A stretch of DNA of 64,000 bases from Acanthopleura granulata. Taxonomy: Eukaryota > Mollusca > Polyplacophora > Chitonida > Chitonidae. The translations under genes were made by a program, and so were the position numbers. The notes under the pieces were generated by a model. It was not told the DNA's origin. It worked only from the letters and a program-made list of their open reading frames with translations, and did no database searches. Of this stretch, positions 15,587-28,576 are shown piece after piece; within the stretch, counting starts at the first letter, position 1; the number at the start of each line of letters is the position of its first letter. The stretch is from the NCBI GenBank assembly GCA_016165875.1, contig JABBOT010000007.1, forward strand, positions 16,705,441-16,769,440. The letters run 5' to 3'.

Positions 15587-15601
15587 CCACCAGGGGGCGT
15601 C
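15587..15601 (+). promoter_or_regulatory. CTCF-like binding site
   Basis: CCACCAGGGGGCGTC matches the bilaterian CTCF core CCASYAGRKGGCRS at all but one position. It lies between the two divergent genes, about 90 bp upstream of the COA7 ATG. Confidence 0.65.
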
Positions 15602-15630
15602 TTGGCGGCAAGAACGAGAAGTGACAACGA

Positions 15631-15663
15631 ATGGCCACCGTCATCTGTTTGCTCTCCAGTTGA
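15631..15663 (+). other. possible short upstream ORF in the zinc-finger leader
   Basis: ATG GCC ACC ... AGT TGA, ten codons plus stop, in a good start context (cgaATGG). It matters only if the transcript starts upstream of 15631, which is unproven. Confidence 0.3.
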
Positions 15664-17315
15664 TGTGAAATATTAAAGATGTGTCAGACATTGTCAGTTG
15701 TGACAGAAGTGTTGAGCCGGTAAACTAGAGGTACTGAGATCCGAGTACGTTCGCCGTGCGTCGTATGGTCACCGTTCCGCCACATTGCTAAGGTAATGAT
15801 CACAAATCCTTGTCTTCCTTCATGAAAATTTCCCAATAACGAGGGCATACAACGCTGTTGAAGAGAAAAAATTGTTTACATCCTAGCTTGTTCTCGGTTC
15901 AGGCGTTCGGCATAAACTTCCTGGTTAGTTTGCAACAGGGCTAATTTGTTTGCAGGGGTAGATTTATATTAGTAAGATCAAATTATGACCTCTGTTCACT
16001 TGAAAATCATAATAAACTGTGACATCACGGGACACTGTTGAACTTGAATGGGTGAAATTCAAAACATAATGGTCCGTTGATAGAATGTAAATCTGATAGA
16101 TGCCACCCTGTTTTCTTGTAATTCTGGAACTCTTCAAAAAATAGTTCTAGCTGTTTAATTGATCTCAGAATCAGTTGGAATAAGCTCTGTCAGCTTTCAA
16201 CTATTTATATAGCCAGAAAATTCCACTAGCTGTAACTGCTATGAGGGTTACTGAACTAACATACGCACCATCATCGTAAATGCTACCCAGTTGCAAACTA
16301 GAATAGGAGCAAGTGATGTGCTCATGTGATTGAAGGGGAGGTATTTAGTTCCTTAAGTGAGGCTTAGCAGTTATTTTGGAAAATATGATTGGGGAGCAAG
16401 TTTCGCTAGCTTTTCTGCTTCATGTGAGGCATACTAGTAGCACCACGGACTAAATTCAGTGGTGCAAGGACGAACTCTCAACTAGGGTAGCACTTAAAAC
16501 TTGGGTAGCATTTGCGACGACATTACTTATGTTTGTTCAGTATCCCTCGGAGCAGTTGTGGCTGGAATTTCACTGATTTAGTTTACATGCATTACAACTC
16601 ATACTGGTAATTGAAGTTGATAACCTTCCCTTCCAAAACTCACAACTGACAACTTAGCTTTCCCAAAGTTTTGTTTGACCAAGAATGGCCCCAGAGTAGC
16701 CTAAAAACTCTTTTTTGAAATAGTTTCAAATGTCTCCGCATTTGCTCAGATATTTACATGTAGCTTTCCAGTGGAGTCATACAACATTCCATTTCCTTTT
16801 AATAGAGTAGCACCAGAGTTCAGGTCTCAGCAAGTATTGTGGTTTGCCTGAGAAAGCAGAGACCTGCACAAATATGTGTGTTGTGGTTTCGGTGGCCTTA
16901 GACGCATGATTCCTTATCAGCCTACCAGCCAAGAAGATTATTTCCCCACTTAAAACAAAACAAACCTGAAATGGTGTTAAAAAAAAAAAAGGGTTTGTCT
17001 AGGGATACTTGCTACATTACGCCATGTCTCGACCTCTTGCGATTGACCTCTTGCTACGCCAAGCATGTTAAAATAACATCATCTAAAAATTCAACCTTCA
17101 ACCTGCAAAGGTAGTTAATAATGTTGTTTTGAAAGCATATTCTGGAATAGAAACATGAAAAATAGCAGAAAGCTGCATATGTAAAGTGTCACTATGTGCA
17201 GTTGTGTGTAAAAGATATCATGGAATTCCCATTCATGCCTTTACCAAGCAGTGGGGTAGAACTTTGCTTGGAGGAAATCAGAATGGTTAGTGAGTGTAAT
17301 TTACCTTATAATTAC

Positions 17316-17413
17316 CAGCATGAGTTGGACTGGAATTCCCAGCAGTCGCATTGGTGAGAGGCACAGGTCATACCACTGTGCTGGCCCGTTAACCCCGTCA
17401 GCCATGGAGGCCC
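17316..17413 (-). mobile_element. SINE family 1 head fragment
   Basis: On the minus strand it begins gggcctccatggctgacggg and runs through the box-B-like region to gctggt; the body and tail are missing. Confidence 0.65.
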
Positions 17414-17896
17414 TAAAATTTTTAACCCTGTCATTATTAAATATGCTCATGTATATATATGTCAAATGACGACAAGCAGTCCTTTGAGTGTACAGTGCAA
17501 CTAAAAAGCCAGCACCATACCACACACCTGTCACACCAGTGCAGAATGCATTCTACATGAATGTGACTTGCGTGTGATTTACTCTGAAACACAGCATATT
17601 AAGCTCAAGCAGGCAGGCTTACGAAATGCATTTCACATGTGTGTAATATCTGTGTGGAACCCATTCTACACGTGTGTTCATGGTGCTGACCTTTTTGTTG
17701 TACTGTTCATATACTGTGGCAGAGTCGCCCAAAGAGTTGCCACCTGAAATAACATACTGAAGACACCAGGCATGACACCTTATCGTCACATTATACAGTA
17801 TACAGTATACAGTGGTTGTTCCATTGTTGAAAATTGTGACTGACTTATTTAAGCCTGGTCTGTTATCTGTAAAATTGTTTCCTTTTGTCATTTCAG

Positions 17897-20800
17897 ATGA
17901 TATACATGTGTCCTGTGTGTGGGAAAGAATTCCAAAGGAGAGTAATTTTAAAACTGCACAGAAGCTCTCACACCAAATTCAAGTATAAGTGTCAAGTTTG
18001 TGGAAAGGTAAACCTTTACCTGAGTGTAAGACTCTTAAGAATATATGCCACAGTGTTTAATCAAACAGCCACAAAAGTTGGAGATACTGTGTGTGATTTT
18101 CATGACAACTTTAAAAGAAAGGACATTTTTTTAAGTGGAAGATGTGACAAAGAGAAACAAATTCTTTTTAGACAAACTTAATTTTAATACAGAAAAATAA
18201 ATTCTACTTGAAATGATAAAGTTAAAAAAAGTCCCAGACTTTGAACGCTTTCTAAATATGTGAATGTTGCCTGACAAAGCAGAAAGATATGATCTTAAAT
18301 GGCATGAATTGTGTAGTATTTTTGTCTCAGCTTAATTTCACAGGAATGTGAGTGATTTAATATTGAGGGCGTATGAGATATAAATGTGTACCCTTTTACC
18401 CTGTTTACTGCTTAATATGAATTCTGTAGATGGGCTCTTTCTGATATAAGATCCCAATGTACAGGTTTCAAGTTACATGAATACAACAGCAGCGACATCC
18501 AGCTTATCCAGCTGTGCCTCAAAGGTTAAGAGATATGTCAGATATACCTGCCAAAGAATGGCGGTCATTTCATGAGGACGCTGAATCAGGTTTCCTTTAG
18601 TCTGAAAAAAATTCAAAGACATGAATTATAATTGTTAGTATGAATGCTTTAAGTAAAGCTGTACACGTACGTATTTATACATTGTTTCCTTGTATGTTTC
18701 AGGTGTTTTCACTAAGGTATCAAGTTTTGCAGCATCAGAGGCTTCATGGAGCGGTCAAGTTACGTCAGTGTAAGACATACCCTGAAGTCTACAAACATCT
18801 GTCTGGGCTAATGAAAAATTCACGAGCTCACTTCAGTGACTGGCCGTTCAAATGCAAGAAATGTCCATCTAGTTTTCTCAAATCGCCTTACTTGTTTGCT
18901 CATATGTTCCGTGTTCATGCTATTGTGACAGATGCAAAACCAGCGAAATTGAAAAGTGTGCAATTCAAAATGGTGGATCATAAAAATAATACATGCCAAA
19001 GTGGAGACCAAAAACTAGTACCTGTGAGGAATCAATCCCATGATGGCCAGAATGAATCTACTTTATGTGACGTGTCATCATCTGTGCAATGTCATGGACT
19101 GAGTAACACATTCTCTGGGCAACATCATGGACTGAGTGCCCCATCCTTAGGGCAACATCCTAGACCAAGTGACACATCCTCTGGGCAACAGCCTGGACTA
19201 AGTAACACAGCAGCAATGTCTGACAGAAACCCACGATCTAGAACATTGTTACAGTCGCCAAGGAAAAGTCCTGGGCAACTGGCCCGGCAACGATTGTTGA
19301 AAAAGTATCAACGTTTTCAGAGCAGTTATCCTGTATGCAAAAGTTTGTGTTTTGACACAAATCCCTATACTCACAGATCCCTCAGCGGGAAGATCACCAG
19401 TAAACGTGAGGAACTTACAATGCCAAGACTCAGGGTTGTTTTAAAAGATGTAGGCTTTAACACAAACAATGGCGTGAAAGTCTTAAATGTTCAGAAAAAC
19501 AGTACAACTCCTCCTGAGAAGGCAGAGGATGGTGCGTTGTGTAATGGCAATGAGGAGGAGCTTTTTCTGGGCTTATCAGACTCTTCGGACGTGGAGGAGG
19601 ACTCCATGCCTCATCTCCACAGAGTCTCGTCTGAAGAGAAGGCTTGCGACTCTGATGACTGGCAAAGTGATTCGGAGGATCGATGTGATAAACCTTCAGC
19701 GTCTCTCAAAACAGACGGCTTCAAGGAGAGAGAAGGCCTGTTTGAAGTGTTACAGCAGGAGCACAGAAGATCAGGTAGAAAGAACACTGATTGCCTGATG
19801 ACCGGTGAAGAAACTTCAGATAAAAAATACAAACTTCAGACACATAAACAAGGCCCTAATGGCCTCGTGCCACTCAAAAGTCGGAGGGAGCCTTCTACAA
19901 AGTCAACACATGGAAAACTGAAAAACTCGAATCATCGGACTGGCATATTTTCTATGCCTGATTTGATGATGGTTAGCGAATGGAGTAGGGTAGACAAGAA
20001 TGAAAGCTTAGAGGACAGAAGTATGCCCAGACTTCATGAAACTAATAACTTCTCTAGCAGTTCTTCATCAAAAGCTGAACAAAGAAGAATTCCGAAGTTA
20101 ACATTGAAAAAGCTTCCGAAATATTTAGTCTCAAATTCTTCACGAGTGAAGGATGAGGACAGTAGTAAATATGTATCACGACAGGGTGAGAGCAATAACA
20201 ACGTGGACAGTAAGATCACTACAGCAGGCTTTCTTCATTCCAGTTGCTCTCAGACACCGTCCGCTTTGTCCAGTCTGAAGAGAATTCATAACTGTGATAA
20301 GAAATGTGCCCCTCCATGCTGTGCCCGGCCGGAGAGCCCTCAACTGCCTGTCTCTGGAATAAGCAGGTCAAGTGAGCATGCCCAAGCACAAACAAAACGC
20401 CCTCACAGGAATGCGGAGAGTTTGATGACTGATCTATCCGAGCTGAAACATGACCGTGAAGATCAGGCTGAGGTGTACCCAGACAGCCTGTCGTCCATCG
20501 AGGATATATCGGAACGTTCTGGGCAAACACAGACTTTTTCCTCCTCATCATTTCTTTTGGAACGCCGAATGAGTTGTCCTAGTGAAATATCAACAGAGGA
20601 TGTTCCAGCAAAGCGTCGGAGACACATGACCATCTCAGGAAAGGTGGATGATCCGCGGAAACCATGTCCTGCTGCCAGGGAACGGAGACGCCGCCCAAAG
20701 CCCTTGTCTCACAGGTGTATGTGCTGTATGGACCAAGGAAGCGGCAGGAAGAGGAAAAAACAGAAATACAGAAGAAGAAAAAAGACATTGGATTGGGAGA

Positions 20801-22092
20801 TTCCAGAAGTGTTGTCTGAGGAACAGGCAGATTTCATCCACAATATGATGCTTTTGTTAAGCTTAAGACACAAGGTGTATCGACTATGCCAAGTTCTGTT
20901 TCCTAAGCTGGCCTCAGTTTGGCAGCTTAATCCTGACACGGAACAAATTGATATGCTTGTCATGGAAATAACAGATGTCACTAAGACTGTATCGTGCAAA
21001 CATGAAATGGACACAGCAGCGTCCATGAAAATGTGTCGGGAGAGCAATGAAATCAAAATGAACTCAGGCAGTCGTGTGGAGACTGTGGACAAACTTGAGA
21101 GAACTTTGTTCAGTGTTGGTGAGCTCGGCTGTGATATTCAGGAAAACAATGTGACAAGTGTGAATAAAACACAGACTAATACTGATGAAACTTCCAGTAA
21201 TATGTTTTCAAAGATCAGATCAAATTCGCCTGACATGAATAGATCTTGTGCACCGTTGTGGAAGGAGGAAGAGGACATCTCAGACACGTGTAGTCTTTGT
21301 GCACTTTCAGACACCTCTGGTGACATAAAAGGATTTGGATGTACTGAACCCACACACCCAAAATTAACTGAGATGTGTACGCCCCGTAGTGAACTATTGA
21401 TTCCAAATTTAAACTGCTGTGACACTAAAGACTTGATATCACCAACTTGTGAGGGTGATACAGAAGATGGGCTACCCGTGTTAGAATGTTATTCCAGCCA
21501 GTTAGACTCCTCTCAGGGCAGAGGCCCTGTTACTGGGTCAGATGCTGCAGGCAGCACGGAAAACCTGTGGGGAATGAATGTCTTGGAAACCATCGAAGAG
21601 GAGCCTTTGGCAGCATGCGGATCCCAATCCAAACTGGATTCTACCTGTGAGAGCTTCAGTGCAAACCTTGATCAAGCGCGTAGAGGAGCCGAGTGCAGCC
21701 TATGGGGTAACACTACCAATAAGAACTGGGAGAGTGAGTTCATGAAGTATCTGAGGGGTCACTCAGTGACATCTGTTGGCAAGCCAGAAGATTCTGCCAA
21801 GATCAATCCTGACATGACTGGTGATCAAGTCGCATCCATACGAACTCAGTCCCCATCGGATGCTCTAGACACTCCCATATTGGACATCCATGTTACCCTT
21901 TGCAAGAATCCCTATCTGTGTTTGACTCGACTTAGGAAAGAGGTTATTCTTTTACTAAAACCTTTGCTGCCCAATCTTACCTTTGAGAACAATTTTGACA
22001 AGTTCAGCGACGATGTGGACATGCTGGTGGAACTTGTTATTCAGAGCAATGAAACTAAGGAGGCTAGATCAGCCAATACCGAAACTGAATAA
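17897..22092 (+). CDS. large C2H2 zinc-finger protein, family not recognised
   Basis: Two coding exons, 17897-18007 and 18703-22092, joined in phase 0, give about 1166 residues. The start ATG follows directly after a 3' splice site; the upstream leader exon (ending 15792) has no in-frame ATG. Finger 1 is C5-C8...H21-H25. Finger 2 is C32-C35...H48-H52 and is split by the intron after CGK. A degenerate finger spans about 60-80 (second Cys replaced by Tyr). Finger 4 is C88-C91...H104-H109. The rest is Ser/Glu-rich and probably disordered: an 11-residue repeat (HGLSNTFSGQH type, about 166-207), five spaced (S/T/R)(M/I)PxL motifs (about 277-503), and a basic Arg/Lys block (about 717-733, likely nuclear localisation). 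Two related segments end in DMLVMEIT (about 787) and DMLVELVI (about 1143). It is probably a nuclear DNA-binding regulator; its target is unknown. Confidence 0.85.
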
Positions 22093-25000
22093 TAGAGAGT
22101 GAATACAATAAGTGGGGCATAACATTAAACTGAAAGTTCTGCATAGCACATGGCTGGTGACACACATAACTAGCACAGTTGTACATGGTTATCATCCCAC
22201 TCTCAGTCTATGCCGCATACAGTAGGCTGCTGCATTAAATGGCAAGTGGAGAGCTCTTCATGTTGACAGAAGTTTGGTTAAGATTTCAAATGTTTATTTT
22301 TATCAGTTAATTATTGAGGTGTGTTACTCTAAAGAGAAAAGCAATACCAATCAGCTGAACAAAACCATACTTGTTTATATGAGAATAAGTATTGTTTATA
22401 TGAAAAGGCAGCAGCGGACAATTGATATATAGATATATCTATCACAGATCAGTACATTTGTAAGTAAGCATTGTAAATATTAATTTATTAGACGGGAATG
22501 TAAATGTAACAAGCTTGCAGTTTGGGCTCATTTGTGGTCAAATGGTAGATTTGTCTAGATACATGTAAGACTAGTTTGTTATGATACACCAAATGCAGAA
22601 TGTGTTTTCACTTTAATAGTGCAAATGCACAAGTTTGTTCAGAACTAAGCAGATGTTCAGTCTCATCAATAGCACTTCCAGGTCTTATAACCTGAGAAGC
22701 ACAGGCAGTTGTTTAAGGTTTTCTCAACGATGTTCATATGTTGAATGCTGTAATTTGTATCTGTTGTCAAAGAGAATGAAACTGCTCACAACATATGTCA
22801 GAAAGTTTAAGAATTACAGAATTAAATTTTTATGGCTTGTGGATTAGTAGTTACCAAGCACTTGTTGTGACTGTTCTCACTGGAAATGTGAAACTTTGTA
22901 CCTTTGCAAATCTTTGCAAAACCCTTCTCCTGTACAAAGTAAAATTCAGTCTGTTCGTCAAAGATAAAGCTGGATTTATATTTAGAATCATTCTTTTTGA
23001 AATTCATAGAAGTATATTCATTGAATCAGTCCCAGGTTAGAGCAGTATTCTTGTTTGGATTCCTTAAGTCATTAAAAATACAGAAATTGGGGCATTACTC
23101 AAACTATTCAATGTTTATGGATTTAGGATTTTGGGGAAGAAACACCAATACCTTTTTTGGGACCTTAGCTGCTAATAAATAAATTAAAAGGAGTATGTTG
23201 CTCCCGTTGTATAAACCTTTCCTAGTACATAAAGTCCAGTGAGTAAATTTGAACCTCTGCAGGAATTTGTAAATGTTCGATGTAGCAAGATACATAAATT
23301 TTGTGCCCTCATCGTATGCAATCTGCAATCTGCAATCTGCATCTGCATCAACATATGTACAGTATTCATACATGCCTGTGTATGAAAGATTCATTGATGA
23401 TCTTAAGAACAATTTGTTGTTCAAGGATATGTATTTGCCTAGAAGGCTCAGCATCCGTGGGATTGCTCAGGAGATGTGCAACATTTTTATTTCTGTATTT
23501 ATCATGAAGAGGCATTTGCCAGTATATAGATTGTACATATTAATATGTAAATAAGGGCTTATATATTGTTTGCTTCACCAGTTTGTTTTCCACTTTATGT
23601 TAAAATACTTATGAATATCTCAATTGTCAGTGGCTTTGGTGATACAGGATATCATGTCTTATACAGAAATTCAAGTGCTAATCAGAATATCATGATTTTG
23701 TGTAATTATGTCATTTGCTTGTTTTTCATCAACCTTGGCTATACTTAGGACATATTACCTGGCACATGTTCCTGTTTCATCCAGCAGGGAAATTTCACCT
23801 ACATTTACCTCTCAAGGCCATCCCTATGGATGGTATACATTGAATCCATAAGTCATCTAGATTTATGTGAAGGCAAAATACAATACAATGTCTCAACATG
23901 ACAGTTCCATTGGAAGAAATTTTCATCAATGAGCGCAGGTTTGAGAATAAAATACAGCAGATGTCAGTATGACTTTTCATTTCAAAAGTTTCAATGGCTG
24001 GATTGTTTTTAGAAGAAAGTTAGAAAGTTTTCCAGTGAAGGTGTAATTTTGAAACCTGGATGACATGTGGGGTCAGTGTACACTTCACATATGTACTGGT
24101 ATACTTTTGGCATGTGTTCACTTTGAGGTGTAACATAAGACCAAGGTGCGATTTCAGTTCACTGATGGTGAAGGGGAGATAACCCTGATAGGAAGTGCTT
24201 TACCTCATGATTAGCAAGATGCCAATCTTGGTAATTGTTTACTTAGAATAAGCTGACTGCGATGTATGTCCAAAATGTCAATTTTATGAAGAGAAATTTT
24301 TAGACATGTACAATTTGCCCCTGTTAGATGGGTATGGGCAGACCCATTGTGCCATAATGTTAACACACATAGACGTAACTGTATGTGGACAATTTGTTTA
24401 ATTGTGTGGATTTATTATCCTCATACAAAACCATGAACTGGGATGCTCATCACTTCTTGTTCCTCTGTAAGTTTCATGGACAAATCCTACAAATTTTAAG
24501 TAAGTGAAGACCCCATGTCCATTATGCTGTTCACACTAAATGATAAAACCATATCTTTATCTTTTACTTTCATTCTCAAACTTCATGCTTTAGTCCGGTC
24601 TTAACCATGACAGTTATCTCCCTTGTTTAGTGGTGTGGTGCTTGATGAAATGACCTGTACAACTCTGATAATAGTTACAAATATTTGTACAGTTTTGTCA
24701 GGAAATCAATATTATTTTGCAAACATTTGATGTCATCTTGGATGAATAGGCAATTTTCAGGTGTGTTTGGAGTTAGGTATTGAATATCAAGGAGCAACTT
24801 TGTGTGTTTGATTACCAGCGTCGGACTTATCAGTAGAGAAAAAATGGATATGGTTAAATCAAGGAGTCATTTGTGTATTGTGGACAATTTAGATTCTAGT
24901 TTATACCATCTTTTTATTCCAGACGTTTATTCTCGTTGTGTTGGGAATTATGGGTAGAGGACAGTTGGACATGTCTAGCGTACACAGTTAAGACCAAAGC

Positions 25001-25369
25001 TCTATATTTGTAAGTTTCACCTACATACTGGTACACTTATGTCCCTGTCTGAGTGCAGAGATACGCTGAGTGCATTATGCCAGTGAGTCATTGCATTTCC
25101 CTTGAACTTCTCCTTGGTATCAGATGTACAGTGATTTGTCTCACCTTGAAATAAATACTGTTTGTTAAACTTACACCTGCAGTTTTCTTTGACGCAGAAT
25201 TTGTAAATTCCCAAGCATTCACTGTTCATTGGTGGTCCTTGGTGACAGTAACTGGTCGATGATGCTTGCCTGACTGTTTGAGCAGTGTTAGTCGTTCATT
25301 CAGCACCACTTGTTTTCCACCGATATGGCATGCATGTATGGACCTCACTCCCCGGCTGCTGAGTGCTGA
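22093..25369. other. zinc-finger gene 3' UTR and intergenic DNA
   Basis: No exon with splice borders or homology was recognised. A candidate poly(A) signal (AATAAA) lies at 23174-23179. A short run of ctgcaatctgcaat repeats is near 23320. Otherwise featureless AT-rich sequence. Confidence 0.45.
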
Positions 25370-25582
25370 AGGTGCTAATACAGCACATTGGCTACAGAGC
25401 CTCTTACCAAAGCATCATAGTTCGGGCTGGCTTGCAGTCAGGTCGTATGTGGGAAAGCCTGTCAGCATATGGTAGTGGGTTTCACCAGGTTTCTGCCCGG
25501 TTTCCTCTCACTGCAAAGCTAGCCACCCTCAGATAAATGAAGTATAATTGGAGTGCAACGTAAAACACCAATAAAAATAAGT
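25370..25582 (+). mobile_element. SINE-like fragment, variant tail
   Basis: The words ggtcgtatgtgggaaagcct, gtgggtttcaccaggtttct and cggtttcctctcactg follow the order of the SINE body. The 3' end (ggagtgcaacgtaaaacacc, aataaaaat) resembles the second tail type seen at 34487-34606. Confidence 0.55.
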
Positions 25583-25649
25583 GTGATGGTTGTTTTGCAC
25601 GTAAGCCAAACTCCCAGATAAAAACGTAGAACATCCAAGGAGTATGTGA

Positions 25650-27415
25650 AACATCCAAATATTAGGTGGAAAACCCTAACAGTGTAAGGAGAAAAGGTGA
25701 CTCCTTAGCAGAACTAACAAGCAGTACCTTCAGCAAAACGCTTGGCAGTAAGTGAGTGGGAAAGGGGGCATACTCAGATAAGGAGCAAAACATTAACAGA
25801 AAACCTTTCTGGTAGACAGGACATGGGCAGTAAACCCAGACAGGAAGCCCAGCATCCAAACAGTACAAGCAGAACACATTGGCTGCAGGTAAACCCAAAC
25901 AGAAAGCTCAACATTCAAACAGTATAAGCAGAACACATTGTCTGAAGGTAAACCCAAACAGAAAGCTCAACATCTAAACAGTATAGAAGCAGACCACCCT
26001 GCCCTGTGGTAAATCAAAACAGAAACCTCAACATCTAAACAGTAAGCAGACCACCCTGCCTGGCCTTCAACCCAAAGATTAAGTGGTGCACCAGGCCTTG
26101 TGGTAAAGAGAACAACCAAAGATTAAACAGAACACCAAGTCGGGCAGTAGGCTAAACACTCAGCCCAACGGTAAAGAAAACACTCAAACAGTAACCAGAA
26201 CACATGAAGATTAAGCAGAACACTAACCAGTAGACAGAATCAAACGGAATATCTGCACAAAAAGTGTAATTTTATCAGAATTTTACCTGCTTTGCATACA
26301 ACTGAAAACTTTTTCCCAGGGGCACTACACCCAGCCCCCTAAATCCTTCCCCCCTCCCCCGCAGATTACCAAGGTGACAAAACGCTCAAAAATGGTGGTC
26401 ATGCTATGTTGAATTTTTGATACGCTGTAAAAAAAGTTTGGGGATGTATATTTTGGCACTTGAAGCTGACTAAATACTAGGAAAAATCCATGGGCTTGTG
26501 TAGCCTACAGATAAAGATGACCACCAGACCTTGTAGCAAGCAGAACAACCAACGATTAAACAGAACACCGAGTTGGGCATTGGCTAAACACTCAGCCCTA
26601 CGGTATAAACAAAACACTCAAACATTGAGCAGAACACATGGAGGTTAAGCTGAACACCAGACATTAAACAGAATGAAATGGAATATCCGCACAAAATGTG
26701 GAACACCTTCACAATAAGCACCCAGTCAGACAGTAAGCAGAACAACCAAACAGAAAGCTAAAAACCCAGAACACTTGGACAAGCAGTAAACAGAACAACC
26801 AAACTGAAAGCTAAACACCCAGAACACTTGGACAGGCAGTAAACAGAACAACCAAACTGAAAGCTAAACACCCAGAACACTTGGACAGACAGTAAACAGA
26901 AGAACCAAACTGAAAGCTAAACACCCAGAACACCCAGAGAGGCAGTAAACAGAGCAACCAAACTGACAGCTAAAAACCCAGAACACTTGGACAGGCAGTA
27001 AACAGAAGAACCAAACTGAAAGCTAAACACCCAGAACACTTGGACAGGCAGTAAACAGAAGAACCAAACTGAAAGCTAAACACCCAGAACACTTGGACAG
27101 GCAGTAAACAGAAGAACCAAACTGAAAGCTGAACACCCAGAACACCCAGAGAGGCAGTAAACAGAGCAACCAAACTGACAGCTAAAAACCCAGAACACTT
27201 GGACAGGCAGTAAACAGAACAACCAAACTGAAAGCTAAACACCCAGAACACTTGGACAGGCAGTAAACAGAACAACCAAACTGAAAGCTAAACACCCAGA
27301 ACACTTGGACAGGCAATAAACAGAAGAACCAAACTGAAAGCTAAACACCCAGAACACCCAGAGAGGCAGTAAACAGAGCAACCAAACTGACAGCTAAACA
27401 TCCAAAAAGTAAGTA
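25650..27415. repeat. large 53-bp minisatellite
   Basis: From about 26695 to 27415 the units are regular, 53 bp each (ccaaactgaaagctaaacac, ccagaacacttggacaggca, gtaaacagaa). A variant subunit (cccagagaggcagtaaacag, ctgacagct) recurs about every fourth to fifth unit, so there is higher-order structure. From 25650 to about 26695 related but strongly diverged words (aagcagaacacattg, aaacagaaagctcaacat) continue, probably the decayed older end. Open frames on the minus strand are by-products of the period. Confidence 0.9.
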
Positions 27416-27968
27416 AACCGCAGTAGGAACTGGGATCAATGGAAATACATGTACCAGTATTGGGAAGCGCGTGGAGAACAACTAGCAATGGAATGAAACG
27501 TGTTAATATTGTCATTAAACTTATTCAACCTCGGTCAGTTTGGAAGTCCTGGCGCAATTGTGTGAACGTGCATTTTCAGAATGTAGCGTCTGTCACTTCA
27601 CCAGTATATGTGTATCTCTACATGTGGACATAACCAGTGCAAAATTTACCGTTGATCACATATGCTCATGTTGGCAAGCATTTTAATATTCAGTTTAGAG
27701 AAATGGATTTTTCTTTTTTTGGAACTTACAGGTCTGCGTCACAGCTCTCACTTACCGCTGAAGATTATGGACAATGATTTGTAAGGGTAATGTCTCAGTT
27801 CTGAAATGCAAAACGATCTATACTTTTGGCAAAAAATAAGTTGAGAAAGTATTAATCATTTTGTGGAAAATTCTGTTCACAAAGCCTGGCCTCGTTTTAC
27901 AAAACTGTCGCAAAACTGTCGTCAAGCGGTTTTGCCATATTGTGACTTAAATAGGCTATGTCTGTTTT

Positions 27969-28223
27969 ACTTATTTATTCATTTATTTATTTATTTCATT
28001 GTTGTTTTACGCCGTATTCAAGAATATTTCACTTATACGACGGCGGCCAGCATTATTGTGGGAAGAAATCGGGCAGAGCCCGGGGGAAACCCAACACCAT
28101 CCGCAGGCTGCTGGCAGACCTTCCCACATACGACCGGAGAGGAAATCACAGCGACCGCATTGGTGGGAGGCTTCGATCGTTGCGCTGCGTTAGTCCGCTA
28201 ACTGACTGAACCACGGGAGTCCC
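27969..28223 (-). mobile_element. SINE family 1, full-length
   Basis: On the minus strand: head gggactcccgtggttcagtc, box-B-like region, body with ggtttcccccgggctctgcc and cccacaataatgctggccgc, then tail gcgtaaaacaacaatgaaat and AAATA repeats. Confidence 0.85.
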
Positions 28224-28576
28224 TGTCTGTTTTACGTGTTGTCATTGATGCAACAGCAGATCTGAAAATGTTCCTGGAAAGCTAAACAGGATGCAGGCCA
28301 GTCGGAAGACTGAGCACAAGACCAGTCCGAAAGCTGAACACACGACTGGCCCCAAGCTCAACACACAGATTTTTTCTTGCCTTTGCGTCGGCAAGCACGC
28401 CCGAACGAGCACACTGAATTTGTGATTGCGTCAGCAGACCATGCACCCGGTAGTCAACTACCCCTCCTCCCTTACCAACCAAAGAGCACGCTTCAGCATG
28501 TTGACTGCGTGTGATCAGTTAGAATGATCTCCCTTTGACACCAGTTTCCGCACTCTGTGCGTGAGTAACTATGATC
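28224..28576 (+). promoter_or_regulatory. SPTLC1 upstream region
   Basis: Between the SINE and the SPTLC1 start codon the sequence has more CG dinucleotides than its neighbours (28380-28560). No TATA box or clear initiator was identified; it is assigned by position only. Confidence 0.4.

Larger units (their letters stand above)
15386..15792. promoter_or_regulatory. bidirectional promoter of COA7 and the zinc-finger gene
   Basis: The COA7 start codon is at 15496 on the minus strand. The zinc-finger gene probably begins around 15650-15720, because 15792 is followed by a good donor (AAG/gtaatg), and the next exon starts at 17897 with the ATG. The interval 15540-15610 is rich in CG dinucleotides compared with the AT-rich surroundings. 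No TATA box stands out. Transcription starts are inferred, not seen. Confidence 0.6.

Noticed and set aside
20219..20551. Antisense 110-codon frame
   Set aside because: Shadow of the zinc-finger coding exon; no splice sites or homology.
26970..27515. Cys/Phe-rich minus-strand frames resembling membrane proteins
   Set aside because: They run across the 53-bp array and break with its indels.
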